Assembly (NCBI RefSeq): GCF_000003605.2
Contig: NW_003107097.1
Location: 105,274-169,273, forward strand
Direction of reading: 5' to 3'
Length of the DNA: 64,000 bases
DNA from: Saccoglossus kowalevskii
Taxonomy: Eukaryota > Hemichordata > Enteropneusta > Harrimaniidae
This document shows positions 29,301 through 44,300 of this stretch, piece after piece. The notes beneath the pieces are model-generated. The model was not told the DNA's origin and did no database searches. It was given only the letters and a program-made list of their open reading frames with translations. Positions within the stretch are counted from its first letter, which is position 1; each line of letters starts with the position of its first letter. The position numbers and the translations under genes were made by a program.

Positions 29301-32300
29301 GTGCTTCAGCATGTCATTCAATATGCGGGAATTCTGTTTTTTTTTCAATTTATGGTAACCCTCGCAACAAATGGTTTGGAAAGAATTATTTGCAACCATG
29401 TCATGTGCCACAATGTGAATAATTCTTGAGTACAGATCAGCTACGACATTGTATGATAACACGACATAAAAGAAAAGCCAATGAAAGCTTGCTTTCTGTA
29501 CTTTCTTTTGTAGAAGTATTCAATACGGTAATTTAGTTCAATAGAACAGGAGTTAATTCAATATGCATTTTGGAACATTTCAATGATGTTATATGATACA
29601 CTAAATTTTAACAATCATTGAAACAGCACCAGCTATTATTACATTAACTAAACAAATATCATTTAATTAAAAATGAATGTACTGATGATGAGCATTTTCC
29701 GGTTCTTAATTTTTGAGAGCATGTTTAAAATAACCAATGTGACTGCACATAATCAATGAACAAAAAACAGAACAAAAAAATTGAATACTTTTCATCCTTC
29801 ATATATATCACATCCCTTACAGCTCAAGGACAACTTGGTGCTCCAAAAATAAATCGCATGAAAAATCCTAGTGTTTGAAATATTTCATGAACCATGTTGG
29901 GTTAGATTACTAGCTTAAGAACTAATATTTGCACACACAAATGACATTACTTGGTTATTTTATATAAACTAGAACTGACTAATACCACTAGGGAATAAGG
30001 AAATCCCAAAGATTATCAAAACACACTCTTTACAAAGTCATATTAAACCTGTGGGAATTTTGCAAACATATAAATCACAGTAGTGGTCATCATGCTCAAG
30101 CAGTGTGAATGATTAAGCATCGACAACTTAATTACATGAATTGAACTTGAAACAAATTTCTTATTTCACCTCAGTAAATAATTTATCCCCAACTCTTATG
30201 ATTCCAAAGCCTTGCTTGAATTATAGAGGTTTATTTTTCCAATGACAGGAAAACGTACTTCTACTCAATCACTTGAATGTAACAGTGTGTTATCAGTGTA
30301 TTGAACTTGCACAAAGTGCTTGAATGCACCAAAGAGACAAACATGAGAAGTGACATGCACAATGTACAATAACCAACCTCTGAAACAGCGCCATCACAGG
30401 TGTATTACAAAATGGGGGGGGGTGTATATGAACCAACTCTTTTTGTCTCATAGACTAATTACTATTTAAAACAATTTTATTTGTAGCAAGGAAAATTTAA
30501 CAAGGCGTCATAGTCACTTTTAATCATACGTTTTTTAAAAAATGAATGCCTTTAAGTTGTACTGTTGGTAAATTTTAGATGAAAGCCCTTTAAATTTTGC
30601 ATAACTTGATCAAAATTCAAAGCTGAAACACAGCGACAATATGATCGAAAATCCATTTCGGTTATGATAGAAGCACAGTTTCACATCAAATAATGATTTC
30701 TTGAGAAATAAAAATCATGTGACTTGGTTACTTGAAGAACCTGCATTATGCCGAAAACTCAATCACAAATGAATAATGCTCAAAAATGTTAGGCGATAGG
30801 CAAAAAAAAAACTATTTCAAGTATCTTGTGAATACCATAGTTGTTGCATCTTTTATTTTACACATATTAACTCCTATGCCAATGGCATCAAACAAAATTG
30901 CGTTGACAATACAAATTGTCAACAAGCGAGAACAATTTACAGTCCCAATTTGCTATTATCAGTAGTAGATCTCAACAATCAGTAAAAGAGACATGGAGAT
31001 ATATATTAGGCTCCATGCATAATCTATATGCCAATTTCAAAGCAGTACGACTGGTTGTGCATAGACTAACAAAATTACGTGATTATGATCACACACACTG
31101 ACTGACATAATCAGTACAAAACATGTATACTTCACTGCAGTCTATTTGAGATGTATTGATTTTCTATTTATATATTTCACCAATCTACAATGATGGTGTG
31201 ACAAGTCATAACAGAGTCCCTGTCAGTTAAATAGTAAACTAAGCTGAAATGATTTGGACATCTTCAATCAGAACATGACATGATGTATAATGTAGTTGTA
31301 AAAGTTTGATTGCGATCAGTCAGTGTATGTCAGAGACACGACCATAGAACAGCATTTGCATTCAGCCATTTTGAATCAGAACTGAAACCAACTGGTTGAT
31401 ATAGCTCTGCTGTATACATTGTATTTAGACAAAAATGATAAAAATATTCACTAAAATTAGAGAATTGAAAAAAATCTTGAAGTACATATAAAATACTGAA
31501 GAAATCAGGCTAGCCATTTTCAAAAAGTTGAAAATAGCACGTTTTACCAAAAATGCCAAAAAATATTCATCAAAATTAGAGATTTGAAGATATCATTACA
31601 AAAATGAACAAATCTAAGAGAGGTCCATCCAAGGTACATACACTGTATATACCAAGTATCAAAGAAATTAAGCTGAAATTTTTCAAGAAGAAGTTAAAAA
31701 TGTAAAGTTGGCCAGACACAGGAAGACAATCAGTAATATGAACAGGTCTGTGCTGTTGACTGAGTCAACATTCCGGTCCTGCAATATATATTTTTGATGT
31801 ATGTACTAATAAAAACAAAAGCGAAGCCTGGGGAAATCTGAGTCCGGAACAGCAGAAACGCTTGATTTTGGTGCATTTACAACATTACAAATCTTTGTAA
31901 ATGACATTATAAATTTAGGATGTGAGATATATTTATGATCTGATGTGTGATGTATGTGTGATGTTTAAACTTGACTGGTCCAGGCATGTATGAGATATGG
32001 CTCCTTGGACTGCATTCATTTAAAGCAACAATAGCTGTAACTAACAATCTTTTTTCTCTGATGTTTATTCTTAATAAAACATTTTCTATGTAATTAATTT
32101 CAATTTGTAATGGTCATTGTTAAAATGTTGACACTCAACGATGCACATTGAATAACTTCCAAGAGAAAAGATGGTTGCAGGGTTGCGTTCAGGTCTCGAG
32201 AGGGCGTCTTCTAGGGAATACAAGATTACAAATTGCCGGGGCTCTGGGTGAAATGTCATATATGTTACCATCTTGAAAGCCTGAGTCTCTCTCTCTGACA

Positions 32301-35300
32301 GCTACTTACTGATGATTTTTTGTTTCATTTCTCATAATAAAGTGCGTTGTAAGTCATAATTTACCATGGTCCCCACCATGTGACCGGTTTTAACGAAATG
32401 GCAACTACTCGATCCTTAGTTTACATATATTTTACATGATGTTATTGGTTATATTTAAACAAAAACAAATTGTCCACCAGTCAGCCATTTTGGATTTGGG
32501 GGTAACAAAAATGCAAAATATGATGTGCATCTGTAACCCAATATGCATGATCATGATACTAAGTTTTAATGAAATCGCCCTGTTCATCTCCTAGAAATGG
32601 CTCTGGACGTATTTACATACAGTGATTTTAGGATTTTAGACAAAATGGCTGTCAATTTAACAAATCTCAAAATAACTTATATAGTACTTATGTGCAAACT
32701 TTAAACTGAATCAGGCTTTATGTTAATATATCAATGAGGAATTTGAGGACCAAAATGGCTGCCAGTCAACCATATTTAATCACATGGTAAAAAGAATTAA
32801 AAGTTAACATATATACACGGTCTTGTATTACGTTTGAATGAGATCGGTCAAAACATGTCGGAATTCAAATTAATAGTCTCCAATTTAGTTCCTGAAATGG
32901 GGAATAAATATAAAAAATATCTGGTAGCCAACATTATAAAGGTTTACAGTTACTCACATGTCATGTACCTGGTCTTTCAGTACCTTACTTTATAAAGTGC
33001 AAACTATGTAGAGTGAATCATCCTGACAACAATGGGAACAAGTGGGACAGATTAAGGTAAGATTAAACAAGTTGTATGAGTCACCAGATTACATCTAGAC
33101 TAACTAGTACCGGTAACACAGTTTTAGACACAATCCAAAGTACTGTTTCACATGAAGTATGTCAAAGGTAGAGGTAGAAAAAAAAGACTGAGCTATGACA
33201 ACTGTCAACAAACAAGCTGGCTTGACTTTATAGACAATACAATCAATGGTATGAGCTATGAGCTGAAGTTATATTTTAAATAAAAATTCTCTTCAATTTG
33301 TTTTTAATTTAGTAATGAACATTTTTTTTTTCTTTTTGACTAACATATAATGTATTTATGTAGTATTAGCAAACAAAATTAATTTTGAAAAGAAATTTTG
33401 TCATCACAACCACTATTATTGGGCTAACTTTGAAGTATTCATAGCATAATTGTATTTTCAACAAATACATCCAAAGTACTGTTTCTCAAGAAATATGTCA
33501 AAGGTGGAGGTATAAAAAAAAATATGGTAGACTCTGATCTGCCATGACACCACTGTCAACAAACAAGCTGGCTCGACTTTATAAACAATACAATTAACCT
33601 ATTGTGTGATCTATAAACTAAAAAAAAAAGACTGAGCTATGACAACACTGTCAACAAACAAGCTGGCTCGACTTTATAAACAATACAATTAACCTATTGT
33701 GTGATCTATAAACTAAAAAAAAAAGACTGAGCTATGACAACACTGTCAACAAACAAGCTGGTTTGACTTTATAGACAATACAAATATTAGGCAAAAAAAA
33801 AAATCTATTTCTAATCTGGTGATGAACATTTTTTTTCTTTTTGATTAACATATAAGTGTAATGCATTTATGTAAAATTAGCAAACAAATTTAATTTTGAA
33901 AGGAGATTTTGTCATCACAACCACTATTATTGGCTAACATTGAAGTATTCATAGCAGGATTGTATTTTCAACAAATACAGATCACAAATTGTTCTAGTAC
34001 CTGCTCTCTATTGATTGTAACTGAGCTCACATATTCCACTAATTTTGGTCAGTATATGCGAGTACACAGAAGCTAATGTAATCAGTGTGTGAGAGAGAAA
34101 TAGAACAAGAAGATTATGATGAATCACTCATTATTGGTACATACAACAAATATGTAATGAGAATTGATTGATGAGTGTCTGTACATACAGATGGTGCACT
34201 GCAAAAAGCATATGGTCTGACCACCGATGATAGAACCTCCAGAGACACAATGAATGCCTCCCACCTACCAACATTCATCATAATTATTTCCACTCAATTT
34301 AAGCATCAATCAATGCAACCGCAAGTGACTTGCCTGTAGCAATCACCACTGACAAATCTATCAATACCACACACAGGTAACTGATGTCAACTTGAATCTG
34401 AGGCGGTGAAGTGACCATCAAAGGGCAAGGTTTTTTGCAACATCATCTTGCAGAACGTCACAATTTAAATCCTTGTTACAGAAGCTTAAGGGATCCAATG
34501 ATCATTTATTTTTAGGTAGTCTATGCCCTCTTTCCCTTTTTATCGTTTCTTTTTTGCGGTAAAAATATGAAAAAATACTGTGCACTAAACAATTATCAAG
34601 TCATCAAATTTGAGTGCTACATATTCCCAGGGGATCCAGATGCAGAAGTGACTGAAAGTTTATGCAAAAAACTGAAACTTACATCAATATATAAATTCTA
34701 TATTGTCTTATATTGAAACCAATAAAATATGTTGTAAGCAAGTTACAGGTCAGAATGCTATTTTTACAGACTACTTTAATTAAAGATCTATTACAGTAAA
34801 ATGAAATAAGGTAAATAAATAGAAAATGTCCTCAAGTACAGCTGGACCAAGTTGCAAAATGTACACATTTACCAGTGTCCTTTAACATAAGAATCACTCA
34901 AATATTGATGCAGACCTTATCTATCAGTATAAAGACAGTACGCGATTACATCACTCAAGCTGTTCCCAGGGGTAGGTAGTAATTAATTTAAAATTGAGCA
35001 AAGACATATTTTCAGTCTTGCTACAAAAAGGGGTTTTGCCTTAGGTCATTTTTTATATTAAAAACAGAAGTATATTTACATATCAGCAGAAAGAATCCAA
35101 GATATTATCTCAGATCTGAAAAGCAACAAAGAGGGCAGCAAAACACTGACATCCTACTATTGTGCTCTTGAATATATTTTCAAAGTGAACACTAGAGGGC
35201 TCACTTTTACTTCCACAAAATAATTCCAAGCATAATATACAAGAAGGAAATAAATAGCAAAGCATTATTGGATAAAGCACATAGACTTGGTTTTTACACC

Positions 35301-38300
35301 TGTAATTCTAAATGTCTCTTATCATAGGGCATTTAGAGGATAAAGGACAAACTTTAAAGAATTTTGTATTTTTATAATCCAAATATTAAAGCAATTGTGC
35401 ACCAAAATATAAAGTAGATAACAAAAGTTTTTTGTAGGCAAGCTATATTTTTGTAGACAATCTATATTTTCTTTCAAAAAACCAGTGGGATTAAAATACA
35501 TGTCTGTAGGATAGCAAATAGCGCCCTCATGGTGGTAAAAAAGGGTAATGTCATCATTGATCAGCTGGGCCTTAAATCTGTTCTGATGATGAACGTCACT
35601 GCTGTTCTGAAAAGGAGACATTGTACATTGAGTTGAATTTAATTTGGTATGTTTAGTTTTCTGTTTTTATTATCACCAATGTATTAGAACAGCACAGTTG
35701 TGACAGCAATGAGGACTGCAATGATATAGCTATAAATTTATTGTGTCTTTCTTGTTCTTATTTTTCTTAAATTTCTTTTGATTTTTTCAGAATCTTTATT
35801 GTGCAGATTTTTTTTTCAAAATCGACCCACTCTGAGTTTCTAATGTAAGCCCTTAATTTAATATTCCCAAAAGTAACAATGTTATAATAATTCTGTGATT
35901 CAGACAAAATGATTTTCTTGCACACTAGAGGGCTCAGTTCCACGGTGACTGTAATAGTTCTGAATCATGTATCTCAAAGCATGATGGGAAGACCAACATT
36001 GTGATGGAATGTATGAAATATATTAACAGTACAAAGTTCTACAATGACATCATCACACGTAACACACGATTGTTATCTTCCCTCAGTATGACAAAGTTAT
36101 CCAGTAACATATATTATTATATTAATTTCACAAATCACACAGATTATACAAGACCAATTTCCTATGATTTCCTGTAGAATGTGTTTCTTTCAGTAGAGAG
36201 TCTACCTGATTAGCAATGGCATATATTCTTAGATTCTTAAATTGAGTTTCATTTATAACCTGACATATTACAGTGTGGTTTGGCAATGTGAAAGAACACT
36301 TGAAATGTGAACCTTTTTAATTTGTAGAATATTATAATTTGACATGATAACAGCTGAAAACACTTATTTTACCTAAATCTAATAATTAATAAAAGTGAAT
36401 AGAATCACAAAATCTTGATAAATAATACCAATTGATAAAACTAAAATTTCAATGCACAGCCAAATAATATGTAAAGTTTGAACTTGATCGGTTATAATAA
36501 AAAATAATGACCATGCAATAAATTCAAAATCATTTTTTTCAGTTTGTCACATTTTCTTATTGATATTGTAATGTTATATAGACTATACACACAAATTTAA
36601 GCTGCCTGAGTGCACGTCTCTCTAGTAGGGCAAATGTCAACCTCACCGTTACCACCATACAATACAGCTGGTTTGTTTCATTGTTTTCTTGATTATAAAA
36701 ACAGATAACAATTATGAATTAGAAAATTATTTTTGCATTTGATGATGAAAACTTTTTAAACTGTGCTTTTTTACACTATGGCTGATTTGTTTTAACTATT
36801 TTATGTTCTTATACATCAATTACTAAGTAAGGAAACGATAAAACTAACCACCTCGGAAAAACTTTACAAACTTTTAAAACACACAATTTATATGAGAAGT
36901 ACCCCCAAAATCAAGCGCCCAAATCAAAACATCATGGTAAAATACCTTGATGGTTTCTTCATCCTTCTGTTCAGGATTTTCAGCTTTTGATACACTGCCT
37001 TTGTATGGTCCGAATATTATCCCTTCTTGAAGGTTCTTCTTAGCATAAATTGTTGACGCATTCATTTCCACATGTTCGTTGAGTGCTACTGTACTATCCC
37101 CGTCTTCCTCTTCATTGCTGCCTCTTTCACTGTATATCCCTGTATATATAAAGAATAAGATGCAGCTGTCAAATGGTGATTAATCACAATGACTAATAAA
37201 TTAATTTAAACCCTGTAGGTAAAAGTAGAACCACTTCAATCCCCTACCTGGAAATAACAAATTGCATATCTATAAGAGTCGCACCGGTTTCCTGCACTGA
37301 GAGAGAGGGTTGACACAACAAGCACAAACAGAGATCTGATTCCGGCTGTTATGTCTTTGGAATTTTATGAATAGCGAGCCGGTGAATATAAAAGCCCATT
37401 TGCTATATGACCCAAAGTCCAAGCAAAAGAAATAATTAATGTATAACCTGCACTGCAGATATATCTTAGTTGATAAGATGTAAAAGATAAGATTATGAAA
37501 AAGGCTAGGAAGGTGAACAGTGTTGATAAGATACACATTGGAGAATACAATTCTACATCCCTCATCACTACTGCCAAGAACTGCATTTTCTTAAGTGACG
37601 CTATCTACAGACAAAATAATGAAGTCCACTCCTTATCATTCCCCATTCCATCTAGCCAGTCTAATCAGCACTTTCTTGCTTTTTGTAAGCTATACAAAGA
37701 AACAGATAGCTCTCTTCCTTCTGGCTACAAAGATAATACATTTACAATTTTGCAATCAGATGATATATTTTTAGAGTACTTGATTCTATCTGAATTATAT
37801 GCCTAAATTGACAGGATGCTAAAATGTACAAATTGTACTCAAAGTGCACTAAAAACTCATATGAAGGTAGGGTGGGGAGGGGGGGGGGCGTAATATGGCG
37901 TTATGAACAGAATGTATAAACATCCATTACTCATGTAGAAACAATCTAAAGATTTGATCTAGAGTGGCAGTTTATTTTGCAGTGTCATCACTTGATTTAT
38001 TCAATGGTTTTATATCTTTACGACTCAGTTTAAGAATATCATAAACTATTTTATACTAATACGGTAATTACTATTTAAAAAAAAAGAAAAAGCAAGACTC
38101 TCAACAGTATTGCATCACACTCCCACTAAATGACAACCTCACTAGAAGCCCACTGTTTTAATACTTTTTCTTTTGTCACCCATCAAGAGATACCATAATC
38201 TTTGGACGGAAGTCAATGGCATTTAATATTGTAGACCTTTGACAGGCCTCACAAGTGTTTGTTTATTTGTTTGTTCTCATTAAGGAAGGAACCATTTTGA

Positions 38301-41300
38301 TATGGGAGACAAGGTATATGAAGGAACTGAAACAGGAACCTATAAACAATCATATCATATTTGTACTACCGTATTTGCTCTATTAGTAGCATATGCACTT
38401 ATGTAAACTACAGAGATATTTCTACAATCAAAAAGAGTAATATTTTTAAGTAATGTGTTTATTGATTTATATACGCTTCTATTGGAGATGCGCTTCTAAA
38501 AGAGCAAATACGATATGGTATATCTATCATAGTCATTTTGTTCTAACTATCAGTAAAACAACATACCACACATTCACATTCTTTTATCCACAAAGGTGAC
38601 CATTTTCTCATGACCCTAACAACCCTATGTTTTTTGATCCAAAATAAAAATTAAAATAATATTGACAAGTCATTGAAAATAGTGACCTACTCATTAAAGA
38701 TAACCTCGACTGTTCACATATATAGAAAATCATAACAGCGACTCAGACAAAACTTTAAAATTATTCCGATTCAAATTAACATCCATCTCCAATTTGTTTT
38801 TACATTTGTAACATTCATCTATGAGTTACGATTTATATGAATACTTGAAACCAGGAGATAATCATCAGACAACACAACTATATTAGTTGGTCAGTCAGTT
38901 AGTCCATGGTCGCCAACCTGTGTCCTTTAGCACTGTAACTTGAACTTCACATTGCATTACAGAATTTGCTGAATTTTGCTCAGCATTTCAGGATTTAACA
39001 TTGTATTAGTGCTTTTATATTAGTAATTTTATGTGTATGTTTTTCATTTAACTGGAAATGTGTTGTATTACATTTTATATAGGTCTGAGTGGTCCTAATG
39101 CAGTCTGCTGTGTGTGTGTGCACGTCATGTGTAAACACACTTTATGAAATGTCAAACAGTACCCCATAGCTAGTTTATATACCAACAGCAAGATTTACAC
39201 TCAAAATTTAACAATTATTAAATAATAATCTTTTGAAAAGAAAAAATCACACTATACCAGTACAAAAAAATGTGTGTAGCCGATGTCAAGAAGGGGGCCT
39301 TTTTACACAACTTATTCATGTACTATATGCACCCTCAATCTAACTTTAAATGTTAACTCCATCAAATGTTAAATAAATATCCAGCATTATTTGTTGAAGT
39401 CATCCTATCTTAATTTTCACCTCACTAACTCAAATATTAAAAAAAATATTCTTATCTGAAGAAGCTATTTATGAAACAGTTATATCATTAAAATGCAGAG
39501 ATAGTTTCAAACCTAATCAAGATTTTCATAATAAACAGCATTCATTGAAAATTTCATATGAATTATTAAAGACATTTTCATAACATTTGAAAGAATATCT
39601 AGACACATACATACACACACACAATATTATGCCATTAGCACCCATTATTAAGGAGTCAACCATGGGGGAAATGCTAAAAAAATACATGACTGTTGGAAAA
39701 AATAACAGGTGAACAACTAATAAAACTCATTTGAGCTGTATGTAACTTGAGAAGGTATACAGACAAAAACAAAATATTTAAAGATGTTTTAACAAGGTTG
39801 AGCCCAGAATATCCAACACTCCAGGGCAACTGCCAAAGTCACAGTATTCTACTTCACCTTTCCATAATTAAGCTTCAATCTCATGATGGGGCTTAAATAT
39901 AGGAGAATCCTTATCATAAAAGAAGAAAGGGAGAAATACTGACCCACTGGGATATATGTATCATTTTCACCAAAATAGTTCATGTAGTATACTTTGATCA
40001 TTCCTAACTTTTCATTTCCACAGCCCTGGGAATCAAATTGGTATTAAATGTTCAAATTCTAAAATAATATTGACTATTGTCACAAGTTTTATCCTAATGA
40101 CTGTGCATCTAATGGCCTCAACTAGAAAGTCGTCTTGCATATATGCCTTTGATGTTATCATAGCTTTTTCCCTAGTGGAGTATCTATCTTGCTTTACACT
40201 CACTGAGATGTGCAATGGCTGCTTGGGGAGACGAAATTCATCTTTTTGACTTGACTGCACATCTGAGTCACCTATGTATACACAGTATCAGGGGGTCAGG
40301 TCATCACAAGAAACCGTGGATATATATATGATGAATTATATTGCTGCACTGATTTTTATCTTTCTGGATATTGATATTATATATTTACATTAATGATGAG
40401 GACTACGGTGGTGTACATCATAAAAATGATAAAGATGACCTCTTGAGATGGAGTAAGATGAACACAATACTTCTAATACATTATCCATTTTTATTTCCAT
40501 TTTATTAATAATTCAGCTTCCTTTAATGACAGTCATGGTCATCATATGTGCTTAATCTCAAATTTCCCATTCAGACTCAATAAAACCGCAGATATTGGCT
40601 GAAGGTTGCAAATAATAGAAGAGCCTTTTAACAAAAGTACTATGAAAATTTATAGAACAGGCATTTATTTAATCAATATGAGTAGAATCTCTCCATAAAT
40701 TTTAAATAGTGATTAAAGTAAATTTGATCTTTTTGCAATCAGCAGGTGATACACATCTTATAGCATCCAAACACTTCTCATTCTTGTATGTAACCTACAT
40801 GTATTACCTTCGTTAAATTTTGTGATTGAAAATAAATTGACGATTGATAAATCAATATTACTTACTGAATGTATCCATGACTGCAAGGAAATTCATTACC
40901 TAGATGCCCAATCTAGACCTAGATGCCCTTCATTTGAATTAATTTACAGGATATTCTTGATGTTGATCTAGTGGGATGCAACTCTAGGTCAACTATTTAT
41001 TTTATATGGATTGTGAATTAAAATCTTGAAAATCACAAAACTGCGGCGTATATGCGGAGAAAGCACATTGTTGTGGGTTTTTGTTTAGAACAAATAAAAT
41101 GTTTTATGATTCCATACTGTTCCATCTTGTTCTACATGAGTCTCTATGCATATAAAGTGTGTTCAAAACTAAGGCGACCCTCTGGGCCTTGGAGCCTAGA
41201 GCCGAGAACTTTACCGTGTGGCCCACCAGTTTTAGTATATGTACATGCCAGCCTATCAGGTCTGTTACTTCTCAGCTAAATGATAAAATAAAAAACACTG

Positions 41301-44300
41301 TTCAATATGACAAAAATTTATAGCATGGTAAACATTTATTTGGGGACAACTTTTCCACTCACTTGGTCTAGCAGGTCATCAAATCTTTGACATTAGTTCC
41401 TAATAATACACACAAAAGTATATTGTTTACTGGTACACAAAATGCAAGCACAGACTGCAATGACCGCTGCCCTCTAAATGTGCTCTCAGATTTACGTAAT
41501 AGAAGAACCTGTGCCATAACATTGAAGGTAGTAACTATTCAAATATGCGCTAATTAAAATGCATGATATAATCACTAGTGATGTGAGGAATGTAAGCAAA
41601 ACTCACAGTAACACAGTGAATAACTAAACTACAAAAAAATATTATTCTAGGCAGTACCTGAACAAGTTGTGTACATAGTGGATCCACAAAATTACATTCT
41701 GCTATGATGAGAAAAAAAACCTTTGAAGTTAAATACTGAGCTACTCAGAAAACAGTTGTTTCAAGTCTCTATGCATGTACCTGAAGGCAGTAGTTACCAA
41801 TTATGCTAATGGTTTGCGTCACTACATTCAAGAAATCCTTAATAGTTCCCTCACAAATAGCAGCAAGATTAAGATCAGTTTGGGTTATTAGCTACATAAA
41901 TATTTACAGTTCTTTCAGAAGACCCTACACATATTCTTTTTATTGTGGCTTAAACTGAAGTCTGCTAAGTAAACAGATTAGACCAAGAGAAGTGAAAGTT
42001 TCCATTGTCCTTACTTAAAAAGCACTATTTGTGTATATGAGGCAGTGTAAACCAGACCGATCTCCTTGACTCTTATCAGAAAGACAAGAATGTCAAGATA
42101 ATCAAAATCTAACATTCCACTCACAACTCTTAAGCTTACTGCCTTAAAAACTTCTCAAGACAAGAGATCTTTACGTAGACATACTCTCCAATCCATGTTT
42201 GTCTATCAGCTTTAATTCCTTTCTCCATAAACTGTATTACCGATGCATCAGAGACGGAAAACTAATGGGATTTTTTTTCTCCCGAGTTTGCTACCTGGTC
42301 ACCAATGATGAAAAAGTAGTTTAGGCTGGTAAAGATGATTTAATCAAAGAAATGCAATACTTTAAAGTCTGATTGATTTTTTTTTTGTCAAGATGTCAAT
42401 CTTTTCAGTTTGAATGCAATACTGTGTTATAACTGTTATTTTCATGCACTTATCCTTACACGTATTAATATCGATGACTGTCTCCAGAAATTGTTTTTAT
42501 AGAAACAATAATATTCATGCCAAAGATTCCCTACAGGAAATTGGCCAGTTGATCACATGACTGCAAATTATCGCGAAGTTGTTATTTACATATTATTTGC
42601 ACCTTTATGTCACTGTACGTGGCTCCGGATGTGGTAGAAAAGTAGTAAAAACAGTGTTGTTTAACAATATCAAGGCCTTTTTTGTGAACCTTTCATCAAA
42701 TAATTGCAAATTGATCTCTTGACGGTCACGTGACCCAAAAGTTATTAGGAACTTGCATTACGGTGACCCAGTTAAAACAATAACTTTTGATGTACAAACA
42801 AAAACAAAACATCAAACTTGGGAGAAATTTGACAAACTGGCATTTAGAATCAAAATAATCCATGACACAGACAAATGACAAAGTTAAGAACTTAAATGTA
42901 AATCCTGTGTTACTGTGAAAGTGTGTGTTTGTTCTTTGCATCAAAAATAAGGCGAGTTCAGTAATGTTGTGCAATGAAATGCCAGTGTTTCAGTGCAAGT
43001 GGGAAAAAAAAACATACAAACAATGCATTTGGCCACAGCAACATTTTGCTATGGAAACCTTATTCCATATAAGCAAATACATTACATTTTGGCGATTTGA
43101 TTCTATTCAGAGGTCAACCAGACCCTATTGAACATAAGTACCTGCTGACAGTAACCAAGTTTCCCTAAACTCATATCAATGAGTAAAAAGATTTCACACT
43201 CATCCAGGGAGGGCCACCCCATATTTGGTGTTTAACCAAAAGCAACAAGCTATGATATGAAAGATTGGCCTAGTATTCAGTGAAATTGATATTTGAAATT
43301 ATATATGTGTGAAAGTACAGTTTTAAACATATAACAACTTTGAAAAAAATCCTTAATTGAAAATTACAATGGCTATCAGTCATTCATGCTGGAATTGAAT
43401 GTGGACAAAATAATGTACATCGATAACTATACAGGCAGAGTCATTATCCAAATTTTTGAATGAGAGATGTTTGCAGAAATGTTATAAAAACAAAAGAAAT
43501 GTGATATTTTCTTTTGTTTTTATAGTAAGATCAATTATATCAACATCATTGTAGTTCGTTCGAGACATGCCGCCACTGACTTGTTTGTGCATACAAAACA
43601 AAAGCACCACACAACAAGATTTTCTGGATTTTGCAGTATTTCAAATCAAACATTTACAAGCTAAATCATGTGATAATTAGAGGAATAGTTTGGTATTTAT
43701 TATTAAGACGTACTTGGACAAAAATATATCGGGACAATGAAACCTGCGAACATGTATCATGGAACAATAAGTTGCTGTCACCGCCATATTGTTTCATAGA
43801 CCAAAAAAGAAACATTGTTTAGTTATCAATTATTATTATTATTCAATTTATAATAGAAGAAATCATTGTAAATGTCTCCATCAACAATTTGAATTCCTTG
43901 ACATTTTGAAATAATAATAAGTTTAACCAGAATTAAGCCTAAAAGTAAAGGAATGAGACAATATTGTTGAACCAGAGAAATAGAAGGAAAGAAGTAAAAA
44001 AAATCAAAGAAAACTTGCTGAGCATATTGGAGGCATATTTAAAATTAATTCAAAATTTGATATTATTCTTTCAAATAAGGAGCTTGGCGACTAAGATTAG
44101 TCTGCTATTTGAGATGCACAACATGAAAACAATGTGATCCACAGCATTGAAATTTATATTAATTTTGATTGTATATCTGCAATCAGATTTATTCTAGAGC
44201 ACCTCTACCACAAGTTTAATTTAAATCTGATTTTTTATATATTATATAATTAATATGCATGGTTTTCAACATGAAGCTAATCAAATATGTGGATTACCCA

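Larger units (their letters stand above)
26804..36945 (-). other. Intron (10.1 kb) within the PR-like domain
   Basis: It contains an inverted-pair repeat copy (27130-27445), a GC-rich island (27840-28230), a dispersed repeat at 31205-31375 followed by a MITE-like copy (31402-31770), repeat monomers at 32465-32880 and a nested tandem array (33130-33980). From 34000 to 36900 I see only AT-rich DNA without a recognisable feature. Confidence 0.8.

Noticed and set aside
32086-32271. CpG-containing frame ending in FSLGSYSMCIVECQHF
   Set aside because: It looks different from its surroundings, but no family or repeat ends could be recognised.
37495-37806. Plus-strand frame of 103 codons opposite the FOG intron
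   Set aside because: No recognisable motif, no splice context and no repeat family found; probably chance.
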